Shown here: positions 1 to 11,601 of the stretch, piece by piece
Numbering within the stretch: the stretch's first letter is position 1
How the letters are laid out: the number at the start of each line of letters is the position of its first letter
Source: Blepharisma japonicum
Lineage: Eukaryota > Ciliophora > Heterotrichea > Heterotrichida > Blepharismidae
Reading direction: 5' to 3'
Assembly (NCBI GenBank): GCA_949751835.1
Contig: CATKHK010000081.1
Coordinates: 1 to 64,000, forward strand
DNA length: 64,000 nucleotides
Notes under the pieces: model-generated
Databases searched by the model: none
Seen by the model: the letters and a program-made list of their open reading frames with translations, nothing else
Told to the model about the DNA's origin: nothing
Program-made: the position numbers and the translations under genes

Positions 1-270
1 ATACGAGTATGGCTAGGTCAACTACAGAGCAGCCCTAAGTTACTGCACTTTCTTTCAAAAGTGATACCCAGGCAATTGGCACAATAACCCTCAGGCAAAC
101 AGCTGTATCCCTGATCGCGAAACAGCTAGAGGTCAAAACTCACTTGTGGATTCTAGAGGTTATAACAGTAAAAACCTCGTAATAAGGCTATTGCTGTGCT
201 AGAATATGGAAATTTTCGCAGTACATTCCACACAAGGGTACTTGCACTCTTACTCTATTTCCATTTTTCT
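1..270. other. Compositionally distinct island, possible non-coding RNA
   Basis: This stretch is clearly richer in G and C than the flanking intergenic DNA and has no frame open over its length even with TGA read as Trp. It contains perfect short inverted repeats that could pair: AGCTGT with ACAGCT (near 100-130), CTAGA with TCTAG (near 127-157) and GAGGTT with AACCTC (near 155-178). A TATA-like run (near 283-291) and T-runs lie just to the right. A structured RNA or an old gene remnant are both possible; I do not recognise a family, and the feature may begin left of the window. Confidence 0.3.
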
Positions 271-1060
271 TTTCAACCCCTCTTATATATACAAAAAAAA
301 AATTTCCTTATTTTTTTGCTATGGAGCCATTTTGGAAAAATGACTAAGTCAAAACTGGTGAAAAATTAAAGATGGCGGAAGACGAAAGGCTTTTCAAAGG
401 ATGAGCTTTGAAAACCCATTAGAATCCTTAATCGTTGAAAATAAATTGCAATTTGCTGAATACGCAAGAAAATAAATTAATCTTTCTAATTTTTCGAGTC
501 TTTTTGCAAATTTATTTAGAAATTATTTTTTAACCAAATAAACACATCTAAGAATAAATAATTGATTAATAACAATAAAATAATCTTTAGCTTAGTTGAA
601 TCAATGAATAGTGAAATTTAATAAAAATTAAATGAATGTTCTGCATTCTAAAGTGCTTACATTATTAGTTTAGACTAATTTATTAAAAGGATTAATTATA
701 AATACCTTAAGTGTTAGAAAGATTGTTTCTCGTTATTAACTTAGGCCTAGAAATTCAATTATCTAATATATTTATTTTTAAAATACATTATTTTATAATT
801 CGTTTTCATTAGTTAATTATCTCTCAGCTAAAATTTTAAATTTTTCGATTAATTAAATATAAGTTATGCTATTTCTCTTATAAATTTCTCAATTATTATA
901 GAAAAGAAAAAGATTATTCTATATCTAAAAAATTCAAATTAATAAATAATAAAAAGCGACAAAATAAGCATAAGCTTTAGTTATATCATTTTTATATTTT
1001 CTCTGAGATTATAATTACGATTAAAAATTTAAAACCTTGAAAATGACTAATTATTTGTGT
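271..1060. other. AT-rich intergenic region
   Basis: Mostly A/T runs and no convincing gene. A short open stretch near 372-420 has an ATG followed by about 15 codons including one TGA, but it is too short to support. This is the 3' flank of the Rab2-like gene, which ends at 1061 on the minus strand. Confidence 0.5.
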
Positions 1061-2220
<1,160 letters not shown>

Positions 2221-2895
2221 ATGGAAGACCCTAATTGTAAGAGTAATTCAGCTGAAGAGCTTACTCTAAATGAAGACGAAGAAGAAGAGGAAGAAGAAGA
2301 GGTCTCAGAAGATGGATGGGTTCAATGGTTTTGCAGTTTAGAAGGTCATGAGTTCTTTGCTGAGGTCTCAGACGAGTACATTGAAGATTCATTCAATCTT
2401 TATGGCTTAAAGACAAAAGTCCCTCATTATCGTGAAGCGCTAGAATTAATCCTTTCAGGGAGCCCTCCTGATGAAGAAGATTTGCAGGATGAGACTTATC
2501 TTGAATTATATCAAGCCGCTACTGACCTTTATGGCCTTGCCCATGCCCGCTTTATTCAATCTGCTCCAGGTCTTGCAATAATGAGAGAAAAATATTTATC
2601 AGGACAGTTTGGGTTTTGCCCTAGAGTCATGTGTGAGCGACAGCACGTGATCCCTGTAGGAATGTCTGAAGAATTAAGGACGTCACGTGTAAAAGTTTTT
2701 TGTCCCAGATGTGAAGATGTCTACATTCCTAAGCAAAAATATGCAGATGTTGATGGTGCGTATTTTGGGTTGTCGTTTCCACATATTTTATTGCAGAGTT
2801 ACCCTGATTTGTACCCAAGTGCAAGTGTTGCTAAGTATGTGCCGAAGATTTATGGGTTCAAGATTCATAATAAAGAAACTACCAAAGCTATATAA
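2221..2895 (+). CDS. CSNK2B: Casein kinase II regulatory (beta) subunit
   Basis: 224 residues, single exon, stop TAA. CK2 beta dimerises through a zinc finger and holds two catalytic subunits. The finger is visible: Cys133 and Cys138 (CPRVMC) with Cys161 and Cys164 (CPRC), followed by the conserved DGAYFG and FPHILLQ. The N-terminal half has the family motif SEDGWVQWFCSLEGHEFFAEV. An acidic run of Glu/Asp at 18-30 precedes the conserved core and is longer than in animal CK2 beta. All Trp codons here are TGG, so the gene is intact under either code. Confidence 0.95.
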   Translation: MEDPNCKSNSAEELTLNEDEEEEEEEEVSEDGWVQWFCSLEGHEFFAEVSDEYIEDSFNLYGLKTKVPHYREALELILSGSPPDEEDLQDETYLELYQAATDLYGLAHARFIQSAPGLAIMREKYLSGQFGFCPRVMCERQHVIPVGMSEELRTSRVKVFCPRCEDVYIPKQKYADVDGAYFGLSFPHILLQSYPDLYPSASVAKYVPKIYGFKIHNKETTKAI

Positions 2896-2995
2896 TTTAA
2901 ATAGAAATACAATAAGGTTTATCATTTATTTATTAAAAATTATTAATAGAGAATTACAATCTATTGACCATTTTAAATGTAAATAAGCTAATTTC

Positions 2996-3676
2996 TTATT
3001 TATCTCCCCAGATTTTTTCGCTACTTTTGAGTAAACGAAGAAACCCTCTTTTACTTACAAGAGCATACTCATAAGCAGTTTGCAGCTCAGAAAACTTTGC
3101 AGCTTCAGTCATGTATTTTGAAAACAGTTTTACCCAATTAACCAAAGCTTGATTTTCTCCTGCAAATTTTTCCTCAATTGTTTGCCATATATGCTCATTC
3201 ATAATATACAGTACCAACTGCAAAGCCCTCATTGAAATTTTTCTGACATTTAAATGCTCTAATTTATGAATAGGTTTTGGCCTCTTAAAATGTAAAATGA
3301 TTTCTTCTTGGCTTGGGAGGGATCCAAGATTCCTGGTGAAAACTAAAATCATGCCTAACAAAATCAATGTCGCTTCATCTTCATAATCAAGCTCCATGAA
3401 ATGGATACTACCTATGTCAATGGCTGCTTGAAATAAGTTTCTTGAGAGATTTGGAGTGTTGTCGGTTTGAATTATGCTTTCACTGTCTGAAATTACTTTC
3501 GTAAGCTCAGGGAGTCGCATTTCTGCGAGCTGGATTATATCGAAGTGAAGCTTATTTCATTTGTGTCTTAATCTTTTATTGATGGAGCCTAGGATTATAA
3601 AAGATTCAGGTTTTCTCATAAAAGGAAGCACATGATGACGAATTAAATCGAGCGGTAGTTTATCTAAATTGGCCAT
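2996..3676 (-). CDS. F-box-like protein of unknown function
   Basis: 226 residues starting at 3676; the frame is continuous only when one TGA is read as Trp (RHKWNKL). The first 50 residues, beginning MANLDKLPLDLIRHHVLPFM, have the spacing of an F-box (Leu-Pro, hydrophobic helix, then a Trp-containing end), which would link it to an SCF ubiquitin ligase. The rest is alpha-helical and not recognised. The gene is convergent with CK2 beta, with 100 nt between stops. The F-box call rests on pattern only. Confidence 0.6.
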
Positions 3677-4114
3677 TTTTTTAATTCTGATGAATTTTGG
3701 AATTATTATTACTGATCAATTTTGAATAATTTTATATTTTTTAAAATTAAATAAGGAAATTTGATTTATATTTTATATTTTAAAGAAAAAATATAGATTT
3801 ACTGTGTGTATATGTGAAATGAATAAAAACAAAAGAGTTCATTATATTATATTTATTATTTGAGTATTTAGAATTTTCATACTTTTAGGGGGTAGACTTT
3901 ATTATTTAATCTGATTTTTAAAAATTGGCAAAATACCTTTTGTTTAGGAAAAATTTCTTTAATATATTTAAACAAAGAATTAATATAAAAGTCTATATAT
4001 AAATTAAATAAATTTATTTTAATTTGGCTTTTACCAACTAAAAGACTTCTTTTTATTAAAATTAAAATTGATTATTTGTTTATAATCCTTCGCTTATATT
4101 TAATATTATATCAT
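3677..4114. other. AT-rich intergenic region
   Basis: Spacer between two minus-strand genes, over 75 percent A/T by eye, with no open frame or repeat that I can support. Confidence 0.5.
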
Positions 4115-4801
4115 CTATCTGCACATACAAAAATGACCTTTTGGCATATATGATCTGATAATTTCAGAAATTTTAGGATTATTTGATAATTTTAATGCAG
4201 CTTTTAATTCATCTTTCCTTCAAGTGCTATTTTGCAGAAACAGTTTAACAACTTCAAAATGACCCCATCTTACAGCAACCTGTAAAGCATTTTCCTCATC
4301 TTTTTTCCTCAAATCACTTTTTAAATGGCAGTCAGCCCCATAATCAAGTAAAATTTGAACTGTTTCCAAATACCCATGTTTCGAGGCCTCATACAGCGGC
4401 CTTATCCCTTGAATATTTTTCTTATTTAAATACGAATCAGGATCTTTGAAGCTCCTTACAAATCGTTTTGGATGGTTTTCTATTAGTCGTTCCATATCAT
4501 TTAAATCTTTTTTAGTTGATCTTTGTATCAAGTAAAACAATTTATCTGTAACTTTATGCTCATCAAGGACTTCTTCAAGCATGGTATGTGTTCTAGGCAT
4601 TTCAAATCGGGCTGGACTGCCTTGAAGGTCTTGGACAAGTTCATTAATATCTTGCATAACTTTTATCTCTTGGTTTCTGAAAAGATGTGAAGCGTAAATT
4701 ACATTTTGCAAGAGTTTTCATCTCTTTTGGGCTTTAGTAGGGATTGGGGATTCCTTGCTGTCTGCAAGGGTATGCTCGCCAAGCGACATATGATCTTCCA
4801 T
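4115..4801 (-). CDS. Ankyrin-repeat protein
   Basis: 228 residues. Start at 4801 (MEDHMSLGEHTL) and stop TAG at 4115; two TGA Trp codons (KRWKLLQN near the start, NSTWRKD near the end) hide both termini under the standard code. Ankyrin repeats are visible in the second half: IRPLYEASKHGYLETVQILL with DYGADCHLKS, then NALQVAVRWGHFEVVKLFL. Ankyrin repeats bind protein partners; the N-terminal half is helical and gives no further clue. The C-terminus GHFCMCR has two cysteines near the end. Confidence 0.82.
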
Positions 4802-5488
4802 TATTTATCCAAATTATTTGATAGAGATAAAACGTTCGTTCAGTAATGAAGATATGCGGCTTATAAAATAAATAATATAGTCGAATTGATGAGCAATTTA
4901 TTAAGATGGAGTATTATTAGAAATGTTTTAATTATGATTATTTAAATTTTTAGGAATTTAATAAAAAGTTGTATGATTTTAGGGTTTGCTATTCAGCTTT
5001 TATAATTTCTTCAGGTTCCATTTTATTATAGATTTCTTTTTAGCTGAAGATTGTTTTTGTTGATGATAATACGAGAAAATAAAAACTTATGAGAAAATCA
5101 TATTTTGGCAAAATAATATAGAGCTTAAAAAATAAATAATTATAAAAATTTAGATACTTTTATACAGTTTTATTAAGTAGCAATAATTAAGCTCTCATAT
5201 TTTAAATTGACAAAAAGTGCTATGAACTTTACTTAAATCTCGAAAATAGATATTTAAGCTCACTGTATATACTTTTTTAGGGTCAATACCAATTAAATAT
5301 ACAGTTGTTTCCAATAATATCATTTTTTCGTTATTTCTATTCATTTCAATATCTCTAATATGCAAAGCTCAAAGTGTTCAATAATATGAAACTCTAGTTA
5401 TTTGTACCAATTTTCCAGACATTTTTGATTTGTAAGAAATAAATCTATTAAACAGAAATTCTTATTAATAGCCATTAACATAATAAAA
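4802..5488. other. Divergent intergenic region
   Basis: AT-rich spacer between divergent genes (ankyrin protein minus, acyl-CoA synthetase plus). I found no open frame longer than about ten codons after an ATG and no recognisable regulatory motif. Confidence 0.5.
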
Positions 5489-7486
5489 ATGGGCTGTGGT
5501 GTAAGCCGGCAAAAATATTGTTATAGCGTCCCAGTGCAAGGATCAGATAGAGAAGGCCAAACGCCTATATTTGTACATCCTAATGCTAAGCCATATCTTA
5601 GTTCTTCACTTTTCAATAATGCCAAAACTCTTTATCAGAATTTCAAATCCTCAGCAGAAAAATATGGATCCCGACCATTTCTCGGAACAAGAATTTATAA
5701 TAGAGACGGCAGCTTAGGTGAATTCAGATGGAAGACATATTCAGAAGTCTTAGAATTTTCAGTGTTAATAGGCTCAGGCTTATCCTCAATAGGACTCCGA
5801 CAAAAGGACGCCGAAGGTCTATCACTATTAGGAATATTCTCTAAATCCCGCGCGGAGTGGGTTACATTAGATCTTGCTTGTATGAGCCAAGGGATTACAA
5901 CAGTTCCATTATATGACAAATATTCCTTTGAAGTGCTCAAATATATCATAAATCAAACTCAATTAAAAGTAATAGCTTGCTCATTTGATTTAACTGAAAA
6001 ACTACTCAAGCATAAAAAAGATAAGCATTTTGGCAGCATAGAAGTCATAATCCAATTCGAGCCAGTCGATACTCAATTGAGGCAAAAAGCTAAAGATATT
6101 GATATCGAAATTTATAGCTTTTCAGAGCTTGCAATTAAAGGCACACATTGTGACGAGCACCCTCCTAAGCCAGAATCTATTTTTACAATTTGCTATACAA
6201 GTGGGACGACAGGTATGCCTAAAGGTGCATTGTTAACTCATTGTAATGGTGTTTGTGCATTGGCAGGAATAGTTGGTTCAGGATTTGTTTTTAGTCCATG
6301 TGATTCAATGCTTTCTTATTTGCCTCTTGCTCATATGTTGGAAAGACTTGCAATTCATTTTATGATCTTATGTGGGGCTAGGATTGGCTTCTATTCAGGC
6401 GATGTCCATCAAATAAAGGATGATTTATCAGTTCTTCAGCCAACTATTTTCCAAACTGTCCCTAAAGTTCTTAATAAAATCCATGATAAATTAAAATGTC
6501 AAGTAGAGTGCTCTAAAGGACTGAACTGGCTTCTCTATAGATGTGGTTATAATAAAAAGAAAAGAATGTATGAACAAGGGACATATTCTCCTACACCAAT
6601 TACTGATTGTGTTGTATTCAGCAAAATTAGAAGAATTTTGGGTGGAAGGGTAAGATTGGTGATTACTGGGTCAGCTTCAATACACCCTGATGTAATTAAA
6701 TTCCTAAGAATTGTTCTAGGTGTTCCTATAATTGAAGGATATGGACTAGCTGAATCTTTTGCAGCATCTTTTATAACTCAGCCTGGAGACACTGAAGTTG
6801 GGCATATAGGAGGCCCCACTCCTACCGTTGAAGCTAAATTAGTAGATTTACCTGATATTGGGTATTTCTCTTTTGATGTGAATGAAAAAGGTGAATATGC
6901 GCCAAGAGGAGAATTATGCTTAAGAGGGCCAACACTATTTAGAGGATATTATAAAGATGAAGAAAGAACTCACCAAGCAATGGACAGTGAATGTTGGATT
7001 CATACTGGGGATATTGCTGTTCGCTTACCTCATAATGGAGCTTTCAAATTAATTGATAGAAAACATGGAGTGTTTAAATTGTCTAATGGCGAATTTGTAG
7101 CAACTGGAAAACTTGAGCTAGCTTATGGAAAAAGTAAGTTTATTGATCAAATTTTTGTATATGGAGATCCTTCTAAATCGCATTTGGTGGCTGTTGTTGT
7201 GCCAGATGAAGGGTATGTAAAAGGAGTTTGGGCGCCAAGGTTAGGGATCGAAAGGGAAAAAAGTTTACAAGAGTTGTGCCAAATTGAAAAATTGAGGGAT
7301 GATATTTTAACAGATATGGAGCGAATATCGAGAGATGACAACTTGCCGCCATATGAAACTATAAGAAAAATTTACTTAGAAAGTGAAAGATGGACTGAGA
7401 ATGATATCTTGACATCTACCCATAAATTGAATAGAAAAGCAGCTCGGGACAAATATAATAACGTTTTAGGAAGGCTTTACGAATAA
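5489..7486 (+). CDS. Long-chain acyl-CoA synthetase
   Basis: 665 residues, full length for the ACSL/LACS group, single exon. It activates fatty acids to acyl-CoA through an acyl-adenylate. The AMP-binding signature YTSGTTGMPKGALLTH lies near 235-250, followed by SYLPLAHMLER, the GYGLAES adenine-binding motif, WIHTGDIA, and the LIDRKHGVFKLSNGEFV fatty-acyl signature. The N-terminus is MGCGVSRQ: Gly2 and Cys3 form a typical N-myristoylation plus palmitoylation signal, which suggests membrane anchoring in place of the usual N-terminal membrane helix. It ends after a standard C-terminal lid, with no missing parts. Confidence 0.93.
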   Translation: MGCGVSRQKYCYSVPVQGSDREGQTPIFVHPNAKPYLSSSLFNNAKTLYQNFKSSAEKYGSRPFLGTRIYNRDGSLGEFRWKTYSEVLEFSVLIGSGLSSIGLRQKDAEGLSLLGIFSKSRAEWVTLDLACMSQGITTVPLYDKYSFEVLKYIINQTQLKVIACSFDLTEKLLKHKKDKHFGSIEVIIQFEPVDTQLRQKAKDIDIEIYSFSELAIKGTHCDEHPPKPESIFTICYTSGTTGMPKGALLTHCNGVCALAGIVGSGFVFSPCDSMLSYLPLAHMLERLAIHFMILCGARIGFYSGDVHQIKDDLSVLQPTIFQTVPKVLNKIHDKLKCQVECSKGLNWLLYRCGYNKKKRMYEQGTYSPTPITDCVVFSKIRRILGGRVRLVITGSASIHPDVIKFLRIVLGVPIIEGYGLAESFAASFITQPGDTEVGHIGGPTPTVEAKLVDLPDIGYFSFDVNEKGEYAPRGELCLRGPTLFRGYYKDEERTHQAMDSECWIHTGDIAVRLPHNGAFKLIDRKHGVFKLSNGEFVATGKLELAYGKSKFIDQIFVYGDPSKSHLVAVVVPDEGYVKGVWAPRLGIEREKSLQELCQIEKLRDDILTDMERISRDDNLPPYETIRKIYLESERWTENDILTSTHKLNRKAARDKYNNVLGRLYE

Positions 7487-7656
7487 GCTAAGGTTAATCC
7501 ATTTTGTTTACTTATAAGATCAGAATAAATATTTCAATTACATTAACTTTGCTTTATACTTCATTTTCTCATCCAAAAAATTATCCATAATAATTTTTGT
7601 CTTAAAACTTAATAAATAAAAATTTTTTAATGTTATTTCCATTTTTATAATAAATA

Positions 7657-8872
7657 ATGTTAGGATTTGGAGGTATAATTCGTCACACAACAGCTCCTGC
7701 AGAGAGATCTAGGATCCCAATTTCAAATGGCCATGTTGCGCCAATCCCTTCTACCCCTTTTACTCCTCCTCCTGCAGCATTTCCAAACCAGGAAGAAGAT
7801 CAAACTCCAGGACAAATTTCTCGTATTTTTAATTTAGAAAATAAAATCTCCCCTAGTGACATTTCAGCTGACTCTTTACGTGTAGAAGTATCTGGGACAT
7901 CAGGAGAATACATAATAGAGAACACTGAAACATTAACATCTAAAATTTATTTCCAAAAAAAGCAATTTGTGTGAGAATTTGTTGATCCACAAGGAAATGA
8001 TATCGATAAACAAAGGAAAAAGCGAATTGAAGTAAAATTTGGCGATATAATGTCAATTGCTATAAAAGCCCACGAAGGACATCCAGGCTCTTTGATAATT
8101 GGTAATTTTTATCATAGTTACAAATAAGCCCCTCTCATTATATAAAGAAAAACAGAATGCTCCAGGGAAAAACACACAATGGGACAAATCAGAAGAATTT
8201 ATGAACGGTTTCGACAAGCCTAGAGAAGGAGGAACCATCAAATTAACCACCTACTTCGCCAAAGATGCTTTAACCCGAAAACCAGGCAAAATTTCTCATT
8301 TAGAAAAACTTTTAAGCTCAGATTCCAGAATTAAGCATATGATCGAAAGCAACCCCGACAGCTCTTTTGAGCAAGTAAAAGATGTAATCAGCGACACTAA
8401 TGAAGAAGTTGTAGAAGAGCCTAGCGCGCAAACTATTGATGTAATGAATGCTGTGACTCTTGGGGATAGGCAACTAACAGCAGGAGACCTTGGGGTAAGC
8501 CAAGAATATTTGAGTATAATCCACTCAGATGATTTGAACCATAAGCCGATTGAAGACCTTGTAGAGCTTGTTTCTAAGGAACTTAAGCCAAGGTCTTCAC
8601 AAGGGGGATCATCTAGAAAACATAAATTTTTGTGTCCTATGTGTAAAGGTATGAAATTCGAAACTGATGCAAACTTGAGGGACCATTTGTACCAAAAGCA
8701 TAAAAACTTGGTAGAGCTTGGGTTTGATGTACTGTCTTCAGGACATTTTAAGGCCAGCCCTCTTTTTCTTGTAAATGTGCTAGTGTAAGAGTTATATAGA
8801 TTGTGTAAATCAAAGCCTCAGCTACTTAGAACAATTATGAAGAACCAAATTAATTTTGATTTTGAAGCTTAA
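7657..8872 (+). CDS. Unknown protein with C-terminal C2H2 zinc finger
   Basis: The N-terminal 105 codons end at a TGA that reads as Trp (QFVWEFVDPQGN), and a 16-nt intron at 8102-8117 joins the frame to the second half. Near the end CPMCKGMKFETDANLRDHLYQKH fits a C2H2 finger (C-x2-C, H-x4-H). A second possible 15-nt intron at 8785-8799 removes the TAA at 8786 and extends the protein by about 24 residues to TAA at 8870-8872; if it is not spliced the protein stops at 8788. The middle (about 60-170) looks like a compact beta-rich domain, and the N-terminus is Pro-rich. Function unknown. Confidence 0.7.
8102..8117 (+). other. 16-nt intron
   Basis: GTAATTTTTATCATAG. Removal joins two long frames that are offset by one base (codon GTT, Val, across the junction). 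It lies in phase 1. Confidence 0.85.
8785..8799 (+). other. Possible 15-nt intron at the 3' end of the zinc-finger gene
   Basis: GTAAGAGTTATATAG has exactly the form of the other introns here. It sits across the first in-frame TAA; splicing would give 24 more codons ending at 8872. Without a transcript this is undecided. Confidence 0.55.
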
Positions 8873-9011
8873 TTTGTAGGGTTTAATTAATATCATATTA
8901 GAATATGTATCATTTGTTAAAAGTATATTGATACATCCGCCAGTGTTTTAACTATTGAAGCTAAGTATATAGAAGACAGTCTTTAAAAAAGGATAAATTA
9001 ATAGCTAAAAA

Positions 9012-10175
9012 TTATGTATTATCAGGTAAACATTGGCTTAGATGATGAGGTTTCCTATTCTTAATAAAATCGTCACTTATCAAAATAAGATTCAGAGGTG
9101 TTTTAGCAGAAATATATGTTTGTGAGCATAGCATTGATAGAGCGTGCTTAAACGCCTTTTTGATTAGTTTTATTCTAAAAGCTCCTCTTCCTATATCATT
9201 ATATTCACCTTGAGGGCATTCAACACATATAAACTCTCCTTTTCCTTTGCACCAATCCTTATTCCTCTTCTGGAAATACGACCCATTCCGTTTTATATCT
9301 ATCCCGATATCAGAGTAGTTAAACTCATGTCCATATAACTGAAAAAAATTAACTAAAAAATGGCCAAGTGTGTAGCCTCCATAATGTCTGCCGCCATCTT
9401 TATGAGCAGGATGCATTTGAATTGAGCTAATAATCATACAAAATAACAAATAGCTTCCAATTCCTCCATTATAAGTGTCATTAAATTCTCTTTGTTTTAA
9501 ATAATATTTCAGCACGAGAATAATATATTTAGCTTCTGGATATTTTATAAGGTAATCTTTGACTAGGTTTATTCACTCCATTCCTTGTTGAATGCTAAAG
9601 GAGACATCAATAGATAAGCTTGTAGATCTGTCTAAGAATTTTAATAGCGGAACTCTTGCTGTGTAGACTTTTTCGAGCTCACTCGCCATTTTTGTTTTTA
9701 TAAGAGATGCAGCAAGCAAATCAATTGAGGCTCTTGAGCTTAAGTTATCATTTGTTCTAACTGATACATCAATATCACTTGTCGGCAATCATAAACCATT
9801 AGCAAATGAGCCAAAAATTTGGATTTCAGCATCTGGTCAAATTGACTTAACCATAGCAGTTAATCTATTAAGGACATCTTCTTGGTTAGCCTTTTCTAAG
9901 GGAGTTGGCTGCATAAAATCATAAAAATCAATGATCTCTTCATGAAGAAGAAGCAAAGGGTCTTTAAATGTGAGAGTACTTTCTCGGACTCAAGGAGCTA
10001 GCTGTGGCTCTTCAATAGGTATATTTCTAAGAAGTGTAATAAGATTTCGTTGATCGGAGTGAGAATAAGATTTTGGAGTTCTAGATCGGCTTCGGGCTTT
10101 GTTTTGAGGGGCATCAGAGCTTAGTTTTGAATATAAAAACCTATTAGCTCTATTTTTACCTACATGCAAATGCAT
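9012..10175 (-). CDS. Non-canonical poly(A) polymerase / terminal nucleotidyltransferase (Trf4/5-PAPD5 type)
   Basis: 387 residues, no intron; four TGA Trp codons break it under the standard code. The nucleotidyltransferase motif FGSFANGLWLPTSDIDVSV (near 121-139) carries the helix turn GS and the two catalytic Asp, and the third Asp is in SLSIDVSFS. The PAP-associated part follows with KYYLKQRE, GGIGSYLLFCM and GYTLGHFLVNFFQLYG, matching Trf4/PAPD5 enzymes that oligoadenylate nuclear RNAs for the exosome. The basic Ser/Arg-rich N-terminus (about 1-60) may bind RNA. It could instead be a terminal uridylyltransferase; the His that marks uridine choice cannot be placed safely by eye. Confidence 0.9.
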
Positions 10176-10667
10176 TTTATTAAATTTTTGTAATTATTGG
10201 TTAAAACTTAATGGTGATTGATCCCCTTCAAATAATAATTTTTAAAATTATTTATTGTTTCACTCGTCGTCGTTTCTTGAATTTTGCCATTTTAAAATGA
10301 AAAAAAGCCCACAGATACCATTATATTTACCCCTCCAACTCAATAAATGATAATAAAATAATTTCATCCAAATTCAATATATAGGTCTTTTATATAGTTA
10401 TTTAAAATTCGAAACACTAGTTGAATTATATATATTTATTAAATAAAGCTTTTCGATTTTACCAATATAACTTCAATAAATCGCCCATAATTTCTTTTCA
10501 TATCTCTAATCTCATTTATCCAAATTATTTGTACAAATTTAATGAATTGAGTGTTCCTCATCCACTGACCATAGTCAAATCATTCTTCTAAATGAAATTT
10601 ATGATTGAAATGGCATAAAGATTACTTTATATCAGCACGATCGATATTGCTTTTTCTTTCTTTAATT
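10176..10667. other. AT-rich intergenic region
   Basis: Between two minus-strand genes. No gene found; contains A/T-rich tracts and a weakly more balanced part near 10260-10330 with no open frame. Confidence 0.45.
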
Positions 10668-10916
10668 TTAAAATACAGCGCAGTGGCATCCTGTCTTCTT
10701 AGTTGTTTCAAGATATATAATAGGCTCAACTTCAATTATTGTATGCAGAGGCAAATTCTTTGCTCGGTCAGGAAAGCTCACTTTTTTGAGTTTATTATTT
10801 GGCCGAGAATCAACTATAGTTATAGTTGCTGGTCCATTAGGCTTGTCATTTGCAACTGATTTCTTTAGAATTGACTTATTGTTTGCTGGTTTTCTGTGTG
10901 AATTTTTCTCACTCAT
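10668..10916 (-). CDS. Small candidate protein phosphatase 1 regulator with CaaX tail
   Basis: 82 residues, start ATG at 10916. Two classical PP1-docking motifs occur in the usual order: SILK (15-18) and KKVSF (44-48, the RVxF motif). The RVxF motif is followed by a short segment PDRAKNLPLHTIIEVEP resembling what follows it in glycogen-targeting PP1 subunits. The protein ends CAVF, a CaaX box (Cys79), with Cys77 two residues upstream as a possible second lipid site. Together this suggests a membrane-tethered PP1 partner. No globular domain is visible. The motifs are short, so the assignment is inference. Confidence 0.7.
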   Translation of the reverse strand: MSEKNSHRKPANNKSILKKSVANDKPNGPATITIVDSRPNNKLKKVSFPDRAKNLPLHTIIEVEPIIYLETTKKTGCHCAVF

Positions 10917-11601
10917 TTCTTAAATTATTAATTGGATTTACACAAAGAATTGAATTAGTTAATTATTAAAAGCCTGATTTCTAATCGTTTTAAGCTGTAT
11001 ATTATTAGTTTGTGATAAAAAATATACGTCAAGCTCATCCTGAATTGAAAAATGTAAGCTTGCTAAGAGATGAAGAATATATTATTTTGCAGAAAATTTT
11101 ATATCATGACCTTAATAAGTCAAATTAAATATGTGGAGATGCATAGTGGACCAGTATCTATTCATAATATGTTTAACTTGAAATGCTAATATCTAATAGT
11201 TGTAACTGATATAGATGGAAAAATATGTTAGAAAATGAGATTTGATTTTTAACTGAAAAAATATAAATTAAAATTCTTAAGTTTCTAATAGATTAATTCA
11301 CACACCTTTATAAAAAAAACGGAAGGATTTTCGACAATATCTTTATAACTATATTTTTAAAGCTTCTAAACCCTGCTACGATACCTAGATATTGCTCATC
11401 TAATTTTATTAAAATAATTAGGAACTTTTACAAAAATAGATTTAGCCGCAAAAATTTATTTGGTAAAATTTGGAAACACTAAATTTTTTAATTTTTGCAT
11501 ATTTTACCTCCTATAAACATCACTTTAATCATAACTCCATACACCAAAAATCAACTAAATTCAATCTTTTCCATTAAATATTCAATTTCACAATAATTTA
11601 A
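10917..11601. other. Divergent intergenic region
   Basis: AT-rich spacer between the small PP1-motif gene (minus) and centrin (plus). No supported gene or motif in either strand. Confidence 0.5.

Noticed and set aside
110-150. Signal recognition particle RNA at the left edge
   Set aside because: GGTCAAAACTC next to a GAAAC-like stretch recalls 7SL helix 8, but the tetraloop stem does not fold and the TCAGG/AGCAG pair is not in the right order; an 11-base match is weak.
330-420. Short protein-like stretch with MEPFWKND and MAEDERLFKGW
   Set aside because: Interrupted by TAA, only some 30 codons in all; no support for a gene.
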